A DNA stretch of 64,000 nt from Pseudomonas citri (GCF_025336485.1 NZ_JAODAB010000005.1:186001-250000), one strand, 5' to 3'; counted from the stretch's first letter, positions 52,530 through 62,840 are shown. Program-made: numbers and translations. Notes: generated from the sequence alone by a model not told the origin.

Positions 52530-52889
52530 TTACGCCAGGTGCTCAGGCTTCATCGGATCGCCCGGTTTCACATCCAGTTGCTTGCGCACGTCTTCGAACA
52601 TTTCGTCGTAGTACTTGTGCATCGAGCCGATGCTGGCGGTCTTGGGCAAGCCGTATTTCTGGGCAATGCGCGTGGCGTGGCGGGCGAAGTCGAAGGCTTG
52701 GTCCTTGGCGAGGAAAAAGCGCTCGTCCACGGTGTTTTCCTCGATCGTGCCGTGCACGCGGAATGTCATGCCCTGGCCCTCCTTGGGGTCCTGGGCAGTT
52801 TCGTAGTCGATGCACAGGTTGTAGCTGAAATCTTCCTTGTTCAGCGCATGACGCTCCATGTGCAGGTGACCCGGTTCGAACATGGCCAT
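52530..52889 (-). CDS. DUF5064 family protein
   Basis: 119 residues from ATG 52889. A soluble alpha/beta protein with MAMFEPGHLHMERHALNKED and YGLPKTASIGSMHKYYDEMF. I believe it is the Pseudomonas DUF5064 family. It lies 63 bases after arcC on the same strand and may be the last gene of the arc operon. Role unknown. Confidence 0.68.
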   Translation of the reverse strand: MAMFEPGHLHMERHALNKEDFSYNLCIDYETAQDPKEGQGMTFRVHGTIEENTVDERFFLAKDQAFDFARHATRIAQKYGLPKTASIGSMHKYYDEMFEDVRKQLDVKPGDPMKPEHLA

Positions 52890-52952
52890 GGGCGAATCTC
52901 CTTGAAGGGCGGGGTGTAAGGCAGACCGTGCGTGCACCCCGCAAGTTTCCTG

Positions 52953-53882
52953 TCAGCGATAGACGATGCCTGGCGTCGCGGTACTGACGCGGGTGCCGGC
53001 GGTGCCCTGGACGATAGCATCGATCTCTGACAGCGAGCCGATCACCGCGACGTTGCCAGTGTTGCGGGCGAATTCGCAGGCGGCCTGGACCTTGGGCCCC
53101 ATGGAGCCAGCGGCGAAGCCGAGCTTTTCCAGGTAGTCCGGGTGGGCTTGGGCAATGGCTTTTCGGGTCGGCTTGCCGAAGTCGACGAACGCGGCGTTGA
53201 CGTCCGTGGCAATCACCAGCAGGTCGCTCTCCAGTTGTTCGGCCAGCAGCGCCGAGCACAGGTCCTTGTCGATCACCGCTTCCACGCCTTGCAGCTTGCC
53301 GTCGGCGTCGTACATCGTCGGAATACCACCGCCGCCGGCGCAGATCACGATGCTGCCCTTTTCCAGCAACCACTTGATCGGGCGGATTTCGAAGATGCGT
53401 TGGGGTCGTGGGCTGGCGACCACCCGGCGGAACTGGTCGCCATCCGGGGCGATGGCCCAGCCTTTCTCGGCGGCCAGCTTCTGCGCCTCTTGCTGGCTGT
53501 AGACCGGACCGATGGGCTTGGTCGGGTTCTGGAACGCCGGGTCGTTGGCGTCCACTTCGACCTGGGTCAGGAGCGTGGCAAAGGGCACGTCGACGTCCAG
53601 CAGATTGCCCAGTTCCTGTTCGATGATATAGCCGATCATGCCTTCGGTTTCCGCGCCGAGCACATCCAGCGGATAGGGCGTGACCGAGGTGTAGGCAGCG
53701 GCCTGCAACGACAACAGGCCGACCTGCGGACCGTTGCCGTGGGCGATGACCAATTGGTTGCCGGGATGAATCTTCGCGATCTGCTCGGTCGCGGTGCGGA
53801 TGTTGCTGCGTTGATTGTCTGCGGTCATGGGTTCTCCCCGACGCAGGAGGGCGTTACCGCCCAGGGCAACGACGATGCGCAT
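52953..53882 (-). CDS. arcC: Carbamate kinase
   Basis: Last enzyme of arginine deiminase fermentation: carbamoyl phosphate plus ADP gives ATP, CO2 and ammonia. 309 residues, the family length. Start [16 protein letters not shown], the nucleotide loop [29 protein letters not shown], and [19 protein letters not shown] at the C-terminus. Third of arcABC behind arcD. Confidence 0.97.
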   Translation of the reverse strand: MRIVVALGGNALLRRGEPMTADNQRSNIRTATEQIAKIHPGNQLVIAHGNGPQVGLLSLQAAAYTSVTPYPLDVLGAETEGMIGYIIEQELGNLLDVDVPFATLLTQVEVDANDPAFQNPTKPIGPVYSQQEAQKLAAEKGWAIAPDGDQFRRVVASPRPQRIFEIRPIKWLLEKGSIVICAGGGGIPTMYDADGKLQGVEAVIDKDLCSALLAEQLESDLLVIATDVNAAFVDFGKPTRKAIAQAHPDYLEKLGFAAGSMGPKVQAACEFARNTGNVAVIGSLSEIDAIVQGTAGTRVSTATPGIVYR

Positions 53883-53933
53883 GGTGCTGTCCTTTCAAAA
53901 ATGGATCGAACAATGCGGTCTCTCTGTGGGGTT

Positions 53934-54944
53934 CTAGATATCCGCCAGCGCCGCCACCAGGATCGCCTTGATGGTGTGCATGCGGTTTTCCGCTTGCTCG
54001 AAGGCAATGTTAGCCGGGGATTCGAAGACCTCTTCGGTCACTTCCACACCGTTGGCCAGGTTCGGATAGCGCGCGGCGATGTCCTTGCCGACCTTGGTCT
54101 CGCTGTTGTGGAACGCCGGCAGGCAATGCATGAATTTCACTCGCGGGTTGCCCGAGGCCTTCATCATTTGCGCGTTGACCTGGTAGGGCAGCAATTGCTC
54201 GATGCGCTCGTCCCAGGCCTCCACCGGCTCACCCATGGACACCCAGACGTCGGTGTGGATGAAGTCCACGTCCTTGACCGCTTCTTTCGGATCTTCGGTG
54301 AGGGTGATGCGGGCGCCGCTTTCGGCGGCGAAGGCTTGGCATTGATCGATGAAATCCTGGTGCGGCCACAAGGCTTTCGGCGCGCCGATGCGCACGTCCA
54401 TGCCCAGCTTGGCGCCGATCATCAGCAGCGAATTGCCCATGTTGTAGCGCGCGTCACCCAGGTACGCATAGCGAATGTCATGCAGCGGTTTGTCACTGTG
54501 TTCGCGCATGGTCAGGGTGTCGGCGATCATTTGGGTGGGGTGGAATTCGGCGGTCAGGCCGTTGAACACCGGCACCCCGGCGAACTTGGCCAGTTCCTCG
54601 ACGATCTCCTGCTCAAAGCCCCGGTATTCGATGGCGTCGAACATCCGCCCCAGGACCCGGGCGGTATCCTTCATGCTTTCCTTGTGGCCGATCTGCGAGG
54701 ACACCGGGTCGATGTAGGTGACGTGGGCGCCTTGGTCATGGGCCGCGACTTCGAAGGCGCAGCGGGTGCGGGTCGAGGTTTTTTCGAAGATCAGCGCGAT
54801 GTTCTTGCCCTTGAGATGCGGCTGCTCGGTGCCGGTGTATTTGGCGCGCTTGAGGTCGCGGGACAGGTCCAGCAGGTAGTGCAGCTCGCGGTTGGTGTGG
54901 TGCATCAGACTCAGCAGGCTGCGGTTGCGCATGTTGAACGCCAT
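53934..54944 (-). CDS. arcB: Catabolic ornithine carbamoyltransferase
   Basis: Splits citrulline with phosphate into ornithine and carbamoyl phosphate. 336 residues, as in P. aeruginosa ArcB. Carbamoyl-phosphate loop [16 protein letters not shown]; ornithine-site segments [22 protein letters not shown] and MHCLPAFHN. The catabolic rather than anabolic (ArgF) role follows from the operon and length. Confidence 0.97.
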   Translation of the reverse strand: MAFNMRNRSLLSLMHHTNRELHYLLDLSRDLKRAKYTGTEQPHLKGKNIALIFEKTSTRTRCAFEVAAHDQGAHVTYIDPVSSQIGHKESMKDTARVLGRMFDAIEYRGFEQEIVEELAKFAGVPVFNGLTAEFHPTQMIADTLTMREHSDKPLHDIRYAYLGDARYNMGNSLLMIGAKLGMDVRIGAPKALWPHQDFIDQCQAFAAESGARITLTEDPKEAVKDVDFIHTDVWVSMGEPVEAWDERIEQLLPYQVNAQMMKASGNPRVKFMHCLPAFHNSETKVGKDIAARYPNLANGVEVTEEVFESPANIAFEQAENRMHTIKAILVAALADI

Positions 54945-55015
54945 GATGTGGATCTCCTTGGGTGTCGGTTATCCCCTGGACCCGTCTGGGGTAAATGCGG
55001 GCCCAGGCTCGAAGG

Positions 55016-56272
55016 TCAGTAATCGATCGGGTCGCGAATGATCGGGCAGGTCATGCAGTGACCACCGCCCCGGCCTCGGCCCAGTTCGCTGGCGCTGATG
55101 GTGATGACTTCCACCCCGGCCTTGCGCAGCAAGGTGTTGGTGTAGGTGTTGCGGTCGTAGCCAATGACCACGCCCGGTTCCAGGGCCACCACGTTGTTGC
55201 CGTCGTCCCATTGCTCGCGCTCGGCGGCGAAGCTGTTGCCACCGGTTTCCACCACGCGCAATGCCGGCAGCTTGAGCGCGGCGGCCACGGTGTCGAGGAA
55301 GCTGCTTTCTTCCCGGCGCACGTCGATGCCACCGGGTTTGCTGTCGTCAGGGCGCAGGGAGAAGGCGACGATCTGGCTCACCACTTCCGGGAAAATCGTC
55401 ACCAGATCGCGGTCGCAGAAACTGAATACGGTGTCCAGGTGCATGGCCGCCCGCGACTTCGGCAAACCGGCGACGATCACCCGTTCCACGGCGTTGTGCT
55501 TGAACAGGTTCAGCGCCAACTGGCCGATGGCCTGGCGGGACGAACGCTCGCCCATGCCGATCAGCACTACGCCGTTGCCGATGGGCATCACGTCGCCACC
55601 TTCGAGGGTGGCGTTGCCGTGGTCCTGGTCCGGGTTGCCGTACCAGACCTGGAAATCGGCTTGGGTGAATTCGGGATGGAATTTGTACAGGGCGCTGGCC
55701 AGCAAGGTTTCCTGGCGGCGCGCTGGCCAGTACATCGGGTTCAGCGTTACCCCGCCGTAGATCCAGCAAGTGGTGTCGCGGGTGAACTGGGTGTTGGGCA
55801 GCGGCGGCAGGATGAAACTGGAGTGCCCGAGGAAGTCGCGGAACATCTGGATCGTCTTGCCGCCGAAGCTGTCCGGCAGGTCATCGGCCGAGACCCCGCC
55901 GATCAGGTATTCGGCGATGTGGCGCGGTTCGAGGGTGCGCAGCCAGGCGTCGACTTCGTGCACCAGGCCCAGTCCCACCGAATTGGCGGTGATCTTGCGT
56001 TGCAGGATCCAGTCCAGGGCCTCGGGAATGGCGACGACATCGGTCAGCAGGTTGTGCATTTCCAGGACATCGACATCACGCTCGCGCATCTTGGTCACGA
56101 AGTCGAAATGGTCGCGCTTGGCCTGGTTGACCCAGATCACATCGTCGAACAGCAGCTCGTCGCAGTTGTTCGGCGTCAAGCGCTGGTGCGCCAGGCCTGG
56201 AGAACACACCAGGACTTTACGCAGTTTGCCGGCTTCGGAATGAACGCCGTATTTCACTTTTTCCGTGGTCAT
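55016..56272 (-). CDS. arcA: Arginine deiminase
   Basis: Converts arginine to citrulline and ammonia. 418 residues from [17 protein letters not shown]; the longer reading from 56296 is rejected. The nucleophile Cys406 is in [10 protein letters not shown], and the guanidinium-binding His/Asp/Glu are visible in the FTRDTT, LEGGDV and MHLDTVF segments. A soluble cytoplasmic enzyme, second in arcDABC. Confidence 0.98.
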   Translation of the reverse strand: MTTEKVKYGVHSEAGKLRKVLVCSPGLAHQRLTPNNCDELLFDDVIWVNQAKRDHFDFVTKMRERDVDVLEMHNLLTDVVAIPEALDWILQRKITANSVGLGLVHEVDAWLRTLEPRHIAEYLIGGVSADDLPDSFGGKTIQMFRDFLGHSSFILPPLPNTQFTRDTTCWIYGGVTLNPMYWPARRQETLLASALYKFHPEFTQADFQVWYGNPDQDHGNATLEGGDVMPIGNGVVLIGMGERSSRQAIGQLALNLFKHNAVERVIVAGLPKSRAAMHLDTVFSFCDRDLVTIFPEVVSQIVAFSLRPDDSKPGGIDVRREESSFLDTVAAALKLPALRVVETGGNSFAAEREQWDDGNNVVALEPGVVIGYDRNTYTNTLLRKAGVEVITISASELGRGRGGGHCMTCPIIRDPIDY

Positions 56273-56303
56273 TGCATTTCCTCCAGTGAAAACCATTGGC
56301 CCG

Positions 56304-57731
56304 CTACAGGGTCAGGAAACCGTCGTAGAGCCCATAGGCAGCCACCAGGGCTCCGGCGATCACGGCGGCGAAAATCAGTTTCTCGAGGGTGGTGAAAACC
56401 GGTTTGCCCACTTCGCGCTTGGCCTTGGCGAACAGGATCGCGCCGGGGGCGTAGAGCAAGGCGGAGAGCAGCAGGTACTTGACCCCGCCGGCATACAGCA
56501 GCCACATCGCGTAGACCAGGGCGATGGCGCCGATGGCCAGGTCCTTGCGTCGCTCGGCCAGGGCGTTCTCGTAGGTTTCGCCACGCACCGCCAGCAGCAC
56601 CGCATAGGCTGCCGACCACAGGTAGGGCACCAGGATCATCGAAGTGGCGAGGTAGATCAGCGACAGATAGGTGCTGGCCGAGAACAGGGTGATGATCAAG
56701 AACAGTTGGACCATCGCGTTGGTCAGCCACAGGGCGTTGGCCGGCACGTGGTTGGCGTTCTCGCGGCGCAGGAAGGCCGGCATGGTGTGGTCCTTGGCGG
56801 CGGCGAACATGATCTCGGCGCACAGCAGCACCCACGACAGCAGGGCACCGAGCAGCGAGATGACCAGGCCGACGCTGATCAGCACCGCCCCCCAGTGACC
56901 GACGACATGCTCCAGCACGGCGGCCATGGACGGGTTCTGCAGCTTCGCCAGTTCCGGCTGGGTCATGATGCCCAGCGACAGCACGTTGACCAGCACCAGG
57001 AACAGCAGCACGGTGATGAACCCGATGACCGTGGCCTTGCCTACGTCTGCACGTTTTTCGGCGCGGGCGGAAAAAATACTCGCGCCCTCGATGCCGATGA
57101 ACACCCATACGGTGACCAGCATCATGTGCCGTACCTGGGTCATGACACTGCCCAGGTCCGGATTTTTAGCGCCCCAGATGTCGGCGGTGAAAATGTCCAG
57201 CTTGAAGGCGAAGACCGCGATCAGCACGAACAGCGCCAGCGGCACGACCTTGGCGACGGTGGTCACCAGGTTGATGAATGCCGCCTCCTTGATGCCTTGC
57301 AGCACCAGCCAATGCACCGCCCACAACAACACCGAGGCCCCGATCACCGCCGCGACAGTGTTGCCCTCACCAAAGATCGGGAAGAAGTAACCCAGGGTGC
57401 TGAACAGCAACACGAAGTAACCGACGTTGCCGAGCCAGGCGCTGATCCAGTAGCCCCAGGCCGATGAGAAACCCATGTAGTCACCGAAACCGGCCTTGGC
57501 GTAGACGTAGACGCCGCCGTCCAGGTCGGGCTTGCGGTTGGCCAGGGTCTGGAACACGAAGGCGAGGGTCAGCATGCCCACCGCGGTGATGGCCCAGCCA
57601 ATCAGAATGGCGCCGACATCGGCACTGGCGGCCATGTTTTGCGGCAGGGAAAAGATCCCGCCACCAATCATCGAACCGACCACCAGGGCGATCAACGCAC
57701 CCAGTCGAAGTTTTCCGGGGGTAGTAGACAT
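56304..57731 (-). CDS. arcD: Arginine/ornithine antiporter
   Basis: 475 residues from ATG 57731; an ATG six bases upstream is too close to the GGAG ribosome site. An APC-family carrier of about 12 helices ([20 protein letters not shown]). It imports arginine in exchange for ornithine for the deiminase pathway. First gene of the operon, behind the ANR-like site at 57790. Confidence 0.95.
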   Translation of the reverse strand: MSTTPGKLRLGALIALVVGSMIGGGIFSLPQNMAASADVGAILIGWAITAVGMLTLAFVFQTLANRKPDLDGGVYVYAKAGFGDYMGFSSAWGYWISAWLGNVGYFVLLFSTLGYFFPIFGEGNTVAAVIGASVLLWAVHWLVLQGIKEAAFINLVTTVAKVVPLALFVLIAVFAFKLDIFTADIWGAKNPDLGSVMTQVRHMMLVTVWVFIGIEGASIFSARAEKRADVGKATVIGFITVLLFLVLVNVLSLGIMTQPELAKLQNPSMAAVLEHVVGHWGAVLISVGLVISLLGALLSWVLLCAEIMFAAAKDHTMPAFLRRENANHVPANALWLTNAMVQLFLIITLFSASTYLSLIYLATSMILVPYLWSAAYAVLLAVRGETYENALAERRKDLAIGAIALVYAMWLLYAGGVKYLLLSALLYAPGAILFAKAKREVGKPVFTTLEKLIFAAVIAGALVAAYGLYDGFLTL

Positions 57732-57789
57732 TGGCATGCTCCGCAACAGGAGAGAGTCGAAAGCCTATGTCTATTTTTGCCGCCATTAG

Positions 57790-57803
57790 CTGATCTACAT
57801 CAG
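57790..57803 (-). promoter_or_regulatory. ANR/FNR-type site before arcD
   Basis: CTGAT-CTAC-ATCAG, a perfect palindrome one base from the FNR/ANR consensus TTGAT-N4-ATCAA in each half, 59 bases before arcD. This fits anaerobic activation by ANR, known for arcDABC in P. aeruginosa. It lies in the 92-base gap after the DUF454 stop. Confidence 0.78.
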
Positions 57804-57823
57804 GCTGGAGGGCGGATCGGATT

Positions 57824-58237
57824 TCATTCGGGATCGCTGCGTGCTCCCGTGTCCGCCAGCGCCGTCGTCACCGGACGGGACCAGATCCACAGGTTGCCCA
57901 GGCCCATGCCGGCCAACGCCAGGTAGATCGGCCAGCCGTGACCGAGGGTTGCCAGCATCAGTGCGGCGCAAGCCAGCATGCTGAGGGTGGCGCCGACCTT
58001 GGCCCGGCGTGGGATGACCTTGCCGTTGCGCCAGTTGTGCAGCATCGGCCCGAACAGCCGATGCTGCTCCAGCCAGGCGCTCAGGCGTGGCGAACTGCGA
58101 GTCGCGGCCCAGGCGGCCAGCAGGATGAATTCGGTCGTCGGCAGGCCGGGCACGACGATGGCGACCAGGCCGATGGCCAGGCTGGCATAGGCGAGTAGCC
58201 CGAAGAGTATTTGGCTGAGTTTCGAGGGACGGTTCAT
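57824..58237 (-). CDS. DUF454 (YbaN) inner-membrane protein
   Basis: 137 residues with several hydrophobic helices and the family motifs LGLVAIVVPGLPTTEFILLA and RNGKVIPRRAK. Function unknown. It lies 71 bases after the heme oxygenase gene on the same strand and probably belongs to the heme-uptake unit. Confidence 0.85.
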   Translation of the reverse strand: MNRPSKLSQILFGLLAYASLAIGLVAIVVPGLPTTEFILLAAWAATRSSPRLSAWLEQHRLFGPMLHNWRNGKVIPRRAKVGATLSMLACAALMLATLGHGWPIYLALAGMGLGNLWIWSRPVTTALADTGARSDPE

Positions 58238-58261
58238 CGGTCTCTTTCAGTCGTGCGCAAT

Positions 58262-58298
58262 TTCCGTGGGAGCGAGCAGGCTCGTTCCCACAATGGAA
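58262..58298. repeat. REP-type palindrome
   Basis: TTCCGTGGGAGCGAGC and near-inverse GCTCGTTCCCACAATGGAA, in the gap between the heme oxygenase and DUF454 genes. Confidence 0.6.
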
Positions 58299-58308
58299 AA
58301 GCAGCCAT

Positions 58309-58899
58309 TCAGGCCAGCTCGGCGGCATAAGCCTGTTCAAGCAGCACGGTAAAGCGGTTGAAGGCGTCCAGCGCGCCCTGGTCCGCTTCGGCTTCCTGCT
58401 GTTCGCTGAAGGCCAGGTCATCGAGGAGGCGGGTGAAGGTTTTCCAGCCTTCGGCACGACCGCCCGCCGGTTCCGCCAGGTGCCGGGCGCCGAAGGTTTC
58501 GCTCAGGCCCAGGCCCACGGCGCGTTTGATCAGGAACGCGGCGCCGAGCTTGGAGCCTTCGGAGACGAACAGCCAGCCCAACGCCTCGGCTTGGGTCGGG
58601 TTCTTCAGCGCACCGGCCACCGGCGCGGGGACTTCGGTGTCCAGGTCCGCCAGGTCGATTGCGACAGCTTCGGCGCGGCAGCGGGTCGGCAGGTCGGGAA
58701 TCAGTGCCGCCAGCTCAGCGTCGTTGTACAGCGCCATCAGTTCCGACTGGAACAGGTACTGGGCGACGACGAAGCGGGCATAGCTGGCCGTGGTTTCGAA
58801 CGGGGCGTGGGCCTTGACCAGGGCGTCGAGCCTGGCGTGGGGTTCGTGGGTGATCTGGTTGAGGCGTTGGGAGCGGGAAGCGGAACGTTGTGTGGTCAT
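58309..58899 (-). CDS. hemO: Heme oxygenase (HemO/PigA type)
   Basis: Opens imported heme to biliverdin, CO and iron. 196 residues from ATG 58899 (P. aeruginosa HemO 198). The proximal His is H21 in THEPHARLDALVKAH, and LGWLFVSEGSKLGAAFLIKR matches the distal helix. Residues equivalent to N19, K34, F117 and K132 of P. aeruginosa HemO, tied to its delta/beta cleavage, appear conserved. It is transcribed after the TonB receptor gene. Confidence 0.93.
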   Translation of the reverse strand: MTTQRSASRSQRLNQITHEPHARLDALVKAHAPFETTASYARFVVAQYLFQSELMALYNDAELAALIPDLPTRCRAEAVAIDLADLDTEVPAPVAGALKNPTQAEALGWLFVSEGSKLGAAFLIKRAVGLGLSETFGARHLAEPAGGRAEGWKTFTRLLDDLAFSEQQEAEADQGALDAFNRFTVLLEQAYAAELA

Positions 58900-58951
58900 G
58901 AAAAATTCCTTCGAATGAGAGCATTGTGGTGAGCGGGGTTCTTCGCCGGGG

Positions 58952-59038
58952 TGTGGGAGCAAAGCTTGCTCGCGAAACAGACGCCTCTATATCTGAGGGA
59001 CCGCATCGCTTTCATCGCGGGCAAGCCTTGCTCCCACA
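58952..59038. repeat. REPIN
   Basis: TGTGGGAGCAAAGCTTGCTC and inverse GGGCAAGCCTTGCTCCCACA, between the receptor and heme oxygenase genes. Confidence 0.85.
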
Positions 59039-59078
59039 TGGTTCTCGCCACCGGTATTTGTTTGGCCTGGCAACCGAG

Positions 59079-61679
59079 TCAGATATCCCAGACCAGGTTG
59101 ACCGCGAAGTTGCGTCCGGGCGCCGTCAGGCGATCGAGGTTGGCGGGGTTCAACACCGCCGCTTCGCCGACGCTGTCGTAGCCGCGCACGTCGTCCCACC
59201 GCCAGTACTTCTTGTCGGTGAGGTTGTAGAGGCCACCGTTGACCGTGATGGCGTCGCTCACCTTGTAGTAACCGCTCAGGTCGAGGAGGCCGAAGCCCGG
59301 AGTCTTGAACTGGCTGCTGACGCCGTCCGGCGACTTGAAGTTGCTGCTGTCGACACGGTCCTTTCTCTTGGCCAGGGTCCAACTGAGCAGGGTGCCGTAG
59401 TGGTCCTGGTCATAACCCAGGCCGAACACGCCGGTCAGCGGGTTGACGCTATTGAGCGGCTGGCCGGTGTCGTCGTTGCGACCGTGGACATAGGCCACCG
59501 AGCCTTGGGTGTACAGGCCGCGGGGAGCGCCGAAGACGTCCAGGTTCAGGCGCCCCTTGACCTCGGCGCCCTTGATGGTGGCATGCTTGATGTTGTTGCT
59601 CTGGAAGGTCAACTGGTCGGCGCCGGGGGTAATGGCGTCTTCGTTGATGAGATCGCGGTACGTGTTGTAGAACACCGCCACATCGAACGAGCCGGAATCG
59701 AAACGTCCGCGCAGGCCGGTCTCGTAGCCTTTGCTTTTTTCCGGCTCCAGGTCGGGGTTCGGTTTCACCGTGTAGCCGGGATTGCTGTTCTCGAAGCGGC
59801 CATACAAGGCCTTGGCGGTCGGGGTGCGGAAGCCTTCGGCGTACTGGCCGTACCAGGTGTATTGCTCGGTGAGGGCGTAGGTCAGGCCGAACTTGGGCGA
59901 GACGCGGTGCCAGGTCTTGTTCTTGTCGCTGACTTCGCCGCCGTTGGTGGGGTCGACCGTGTTGAGGAATGCCTGGGTCAAGTGCGGCTTGAGCTGGGTG
60001 TAGTCGTAGCGCAGGCCCGGGGTGAAGGTCCATTGCTGCCAACTGATCTGGTCCTGGGCGAACAGGCTGTAGGTGTTGATGGTCGGGTCCGGGAAGTCAC
60101 TGGCTTTTGCCAGCACGTCTCCGCGACCGGTGCTGATGGCTCCGACGGCTGAACAGCCCACGCCGACCGCCAGGCACACGCCGTTGCCGCTGCGCGAACC
60201 GGTGACGTTCTGGTGCTTGAGGGTGGTGCCGTAGGTCAGCAGGTGATCGGTGTCGGCAATGCTGAAAGCTTTGTCCAGTTGCGCATCGAGCACCCACTGC
60301 TTTTCTTCATAGAGGGTGTCGCGGGTGCGCAGCACCTGGCGGGTGATCGGGAAGTAGAACTCCGCGGTGCTCTCGTTCGTTTTGGCGACCTGATGGTTCA
60401 GGCTCCACTTCACGTTGTCGGCCAGCAGGCTGTCGAGGGCGAAGCTGTGCTCCAGGCCGAAGCGCTCGCGGGTGATGGTGTCGTTGCCGGTGCGCCACTG
60501 GTACATGCCGCCGGGCAGTATCGCGGGAGAGATAGTCGGTCGGCCGTTGGAATAGGGGCCGCCATAGGCGCTCTTCAGGTCGGTGTCGCGATCATCCTTG
60601 TACTTCTCGTAGACCAGACCCAGGCGCCCGTCATCGCTGTAGTTCCAGCCCAGCTTGGCCAACACGTTGCTGGCGCGCACGTCTTCCGGGTTGGCGGTGG
60701 TGCGGTCCAGGCCGGTGCCGTTGTGGCTACCGTAGGATTGGGTTTCATGGCCGTCACGCTGGCTGTAGTGCAGCAAGCCATCGAACGCCCCACTGCGACC
60801 TGCGACGGTGGCGGATTTGAGCCAGCTGTCGTCGGCGGAGCTGTAACCGGTCTTCAGGCGCGCGCCTGCGTCCTGGCCGGGCTTGATGATGTCGTCCGGG
60901 TCCAGGGTGAAGTAACTGACGGCGCCACCGATGGCGTTGCTGCCGTAGAGCACCGAGGCCGGACCGCGAAGGATTTCCACGCGCTTGATGATCTCCGGGT
61001 CGACGTAGTTGCGCTGGGTCTTGGCATAAGGGCCGTTGAAGAAACTGCCGGGAATTTCCACGCCGTCGACCTGGGTCAGGATCCGGTTGCCGTCGATGCC
61101 GCGGATGTTGTAGCCGCTGATCCCGCCACGCTGGCCCGCACCGCCCACCGAGACGCCGGGCTCGTAGCGCACCAGGTCCTTGAGGGTATTGACGTTGTTG
61201 CGGTCCAGTTCCTGGCGGTCGTGGACGGTGACCGTGCTCGGCACGAGGGCGATGTCCTGTTCCTGGCGAGTGGCGCTGATGGTCACCTGTGGCAGGTTCA
61301 ACGCCCCGGCGGCGCTGCGTTTTTCCAGGACGATGCTGTGGTCGCCCAGTTTGCGGTAGCTCAGGTTCGTCCCCAGCAACAGGCGCTCCAGCGCTTTGTC
61401 CGCAGACAGCGAGCCGTTTACCCCTGGCGAGGCGACACCTTCGGCCAGTTCAGCCGACAGGCCGACCTGCCAGCCCGTGACGGCGGTGAAGGCGTTCAGG
61501 GCCGAGACCAGTGGTTGGCGGGCGATGGCGAAGGTGTAGTCGCCTGTGGTCCGTGCAGGTGCTTGTGCAGCGGCAGCCGCGAAGGCGACGGGAACCGTGC
61601 CGGCCATCAGCAGGGCGGCGGTCAGCAGAGACAGCGTGCAGGAAGGGGGGAGGAACCGGCAAGTAAGGCGAGAGGACAT
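59079..61679 (-). CDS. hxuA: TonB-dependent heme/hemoprotein receptor with signalling domain (HxuA type)
   Basis: 866 residues from MSSRLTCRF (GGAG ribosome site). Signal peptide, then an N-terminal STN signalling domain (residues about 45-125: FAIARQPLVSALNAFTAVTG). This signals to a FecR-type partner, unlike simple heme receptors. Then come a plug (LVRYEPGVSVGGAGQRGGIS) and a 22-strand barrel. The heme-receptor motifs FRTP and NPDL (family FRAP/NPNL) lie in the extracellular loop EGFRTPTAKALYGRF. The protein ends at Ile of NLVWDI. The sigma and anti-sigma genes upstream make this an hxu/has-type heme system. Confidence 0.88.
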   Translation of the reverse strand: MSSRLTCRFLPPSCTLSLLTAALLMAGTVPVAFAAAAAQAPARTTGDYTFAIARQPLVSALNAFTAVTGWQVGLSAELAEGVASPGVNGSLSADKALERLLLGTNLSYRKLGDHSIVLEKRSAAGALNLPQVTISATRQEQDIALVPSTVTVHDRQELDRNNVNTLKDLVRYEPGVSVGGAGQRGGISGYNIRGIDGNRILTQVDGVEIPGSFFNGPYAKTQRNYVDPEIIKRVEILRGPASVLYGSNAIGGAVSYFTLDPDDIIKPGQDAGARLKTGYSSADDSWLKSATVAGRSGAFDGLLHYSQRDGHETQSYGSHNGTGLDRTTANPEDVRASNVLAKLGWNYSDDGRLGLVYEKYKDDRDTDLKSAYGGPYSNGRPTISPAILPGGMYQWRTGNDTITRERFGLEHSFALDSLLADNVKWSLNHQVAKTNESTAEFYFPITRQVLRTRDTLYEEKQWVLDAQLDKAFSIADTDHLLTYGTTLKHQNVTGSRSGNGVCLAVGVGCSAVGAISTGRGDVLAKASDFPDPTINTYSLFAQDQISWQQWTFTPGLRYDYTQLKPHLTQAFLNTVDPTNGGEVSDKNKTWHRVSPKFGLTYALTEQYTWYGQYAEGFRTPTAKALYGRFENSNPGYTVKPNPDLEPEKSKGYETGLRGRFDSGSFDVAVFYNTYRDLINEDAITPGADQLTFQSNNIKHATIKGAEVKGRLNLDVFGAPRGLYTQGSVAYVHGRNDDTGQPLNSVNPLTGVFGLGYDQDHYGTLLSWTLAKRKDRVDSSNFKSPDGVSSQFKTPGFGLLDLSGYYKVSDAITVNGGLYNLTDKKYWRWDDVRGYDSVGEAAVLNPANLDRLTAPGRNFAVNLVWDI

Positions 61680-61781
61680 CGATAGCGCTCCGTGTCGCAT
61701 CTGTTATAGGTGCAGATTGGCATCGCAAGATGCGAATCAATTGCATTGGCTATAACGAGACGAACCAGCGAAGGCTATCGA

Positions 61782-61800
61782 GTAAAAATAATTCTCATTT
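61782..61800 (-). promoter_or_regulatory. Fur-box-like site before the receptor gene
   Basis: AATGAGAATTATTTTTAC on the minus strand resembles the AT-rich part of the Fur consensus, in the gap after the FecR-type gene and 103 bases before the receptor start. A weaker match than the site before hxuI. Confidence 0.45.
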
Positions 61801-62767
61801 AGTTCAGGATCACCAGCGCCGGGAATTCCTGCACACGTGCCGAGGTGATGTGGGCCAGGGAGCGCACCACGTCCAGCGGCGCATCGAGACGGTAATTACC
61901 GGTCACGGCGAGGTCGGCCAACTGTTCGTTGCGGTTGATGATCCAGCCGGGGTAGTAGCGCTGCAACTCGGCCAGGACCTGGCGCAGTGGCCGGTTCTCG
62001 AACACCAGTCGACCCTGGACCCACGCCAGGTCGGTGACGGCATCGAGCCGGGCCGGGCGGTCGAAACCGTCGGGGCCGATGCGAATGCTTTCCCCGGCGG
62101 ACAGGCGTACGTGCGCGTCGTTGCGGCTGGCCCGCAGGTCTACGTCGCCGCGCTGGACCTGGACCTGGGCGACGCCGTCCAGGTAACGCACGGCAAGGGT
62201 GGTGTCGCTGACACGGGCGATGACGGGGCCGGCGTCGATTTCCAATGGCAGGCTGTCATTGGCCGGGACTTCGAAGAACGCTTCGCCTTTGTACAAGCGA
62301 GCCACGTGGCGCTGTTCATCGAAGGTGCTGGAGAACGCCGAGTCGGTGTTGAGCAGTACCTGGGAACCGTCCGCCAATTGCAGGCGCTGGCGCTCACCGA
62401 TCACGGTCAGGTGATCGGCCTGCCAATGCAGGGGCAAGTCGCTGAAGTTGAACAGCCCCAGGAACAGCACGGCAGCGGTGGCCAAGGGTTTCCAATGGCT
62501 GCGCAGGCGCGACAGCGGCGTGACCTTGGGCGGGGCCTGGCGCTGGCGGGCATTCTCCAGCTGACGGGCGCTCTCCATCACCTGCGGGCCGTTCCAGATC
62601 GCCTGGGCCCGGGCGAATGCCTGGCCGTGGCGTGGGTCGGCCGCCAGCCAGGCCTGGAACTGCCGGGTCTGCTCGTCGCTGGGGTTGTCCAGCAGGATCA
62701 GCCAGTCCAGCGCCTGCTCCATGGCGTGGGCGGTGTCCTGCGTCGAAGCGGGTTGAGGGTCGGTCAC
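61799..62767 (-). CDS. hxuR: FecR-type anti-sigma factor (HxuR type)
   Basis: 322 residues from GTG 62767 (GAGGAA ribosome site). A short cytoplasmic N-terminal part with the HTH-like Trp region (WLILLDNPSDEQTRQFQAWL), one membrane helix (LATAAVLFLGLFNF, near 100), then a periplasmic FecR domain (RQRLQLADGSQVLLNTDSAF). It should hold the ECF sigma factor until the receptor binds heme. A longer reading from 62863 runs through the hairpin region and is rejected. Confidence 0.9.
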   Translation of the reverse strand: MTDPQPASTQDTAHAMEQALDWLILLDNPSDEQTRQFQAWLAADPRHGQAFARAQAIWNGPQVMESARQLENARQRQAPPKVTPLSRLRSHWKPLATAAVLFLGLFNFSDLPLHWQADHLTVIGERQRLQLADGSQVLLNTDSAFSSTFDEQRHVARLYKGEAFFEVPANDSLPLEIDAGPVIARVSDTTLAVRYLDGVAQVQVQRGDVDLRASRNDAHVRLSAGESIRIGPDGFDRPARLDAVTDLAWVQGRLVFENRPLRQVLAELQRYYPGWIINRNEQLADLAVTGNYRLDAPLDVVRSLAHITSARVQEFPALVILN

Positions 62768-62785
62768 GGTGATTCCTCGAATTGA

Positions 62786-62833
62786 GCGGCAAGTTGCAAG
62801 CTGCAAGCCAGAGCACAGCTTGCAGCTTGCCGC
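62786..62833. repeat. 17-bp inverted repeat between sigma and anti-sigma genes
   Basis: GCGGCAAGTTGCAAGCT and its inverse (one mismatch pair) in a 73-base gap. It resembles the GCAAGCTGCAAGC repeat seen in other Pseudomonas intergenic regions and may attenuate read-through. Confidence 0.55.
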
Positions 62834-62840
62834 TTGAATC

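Noticed and set aside
57737..57739. ATG two codons upstream as arcD start
   Set aside because: It sits only one base from the GGAG site; the ATG at 57731 has normal spacing.
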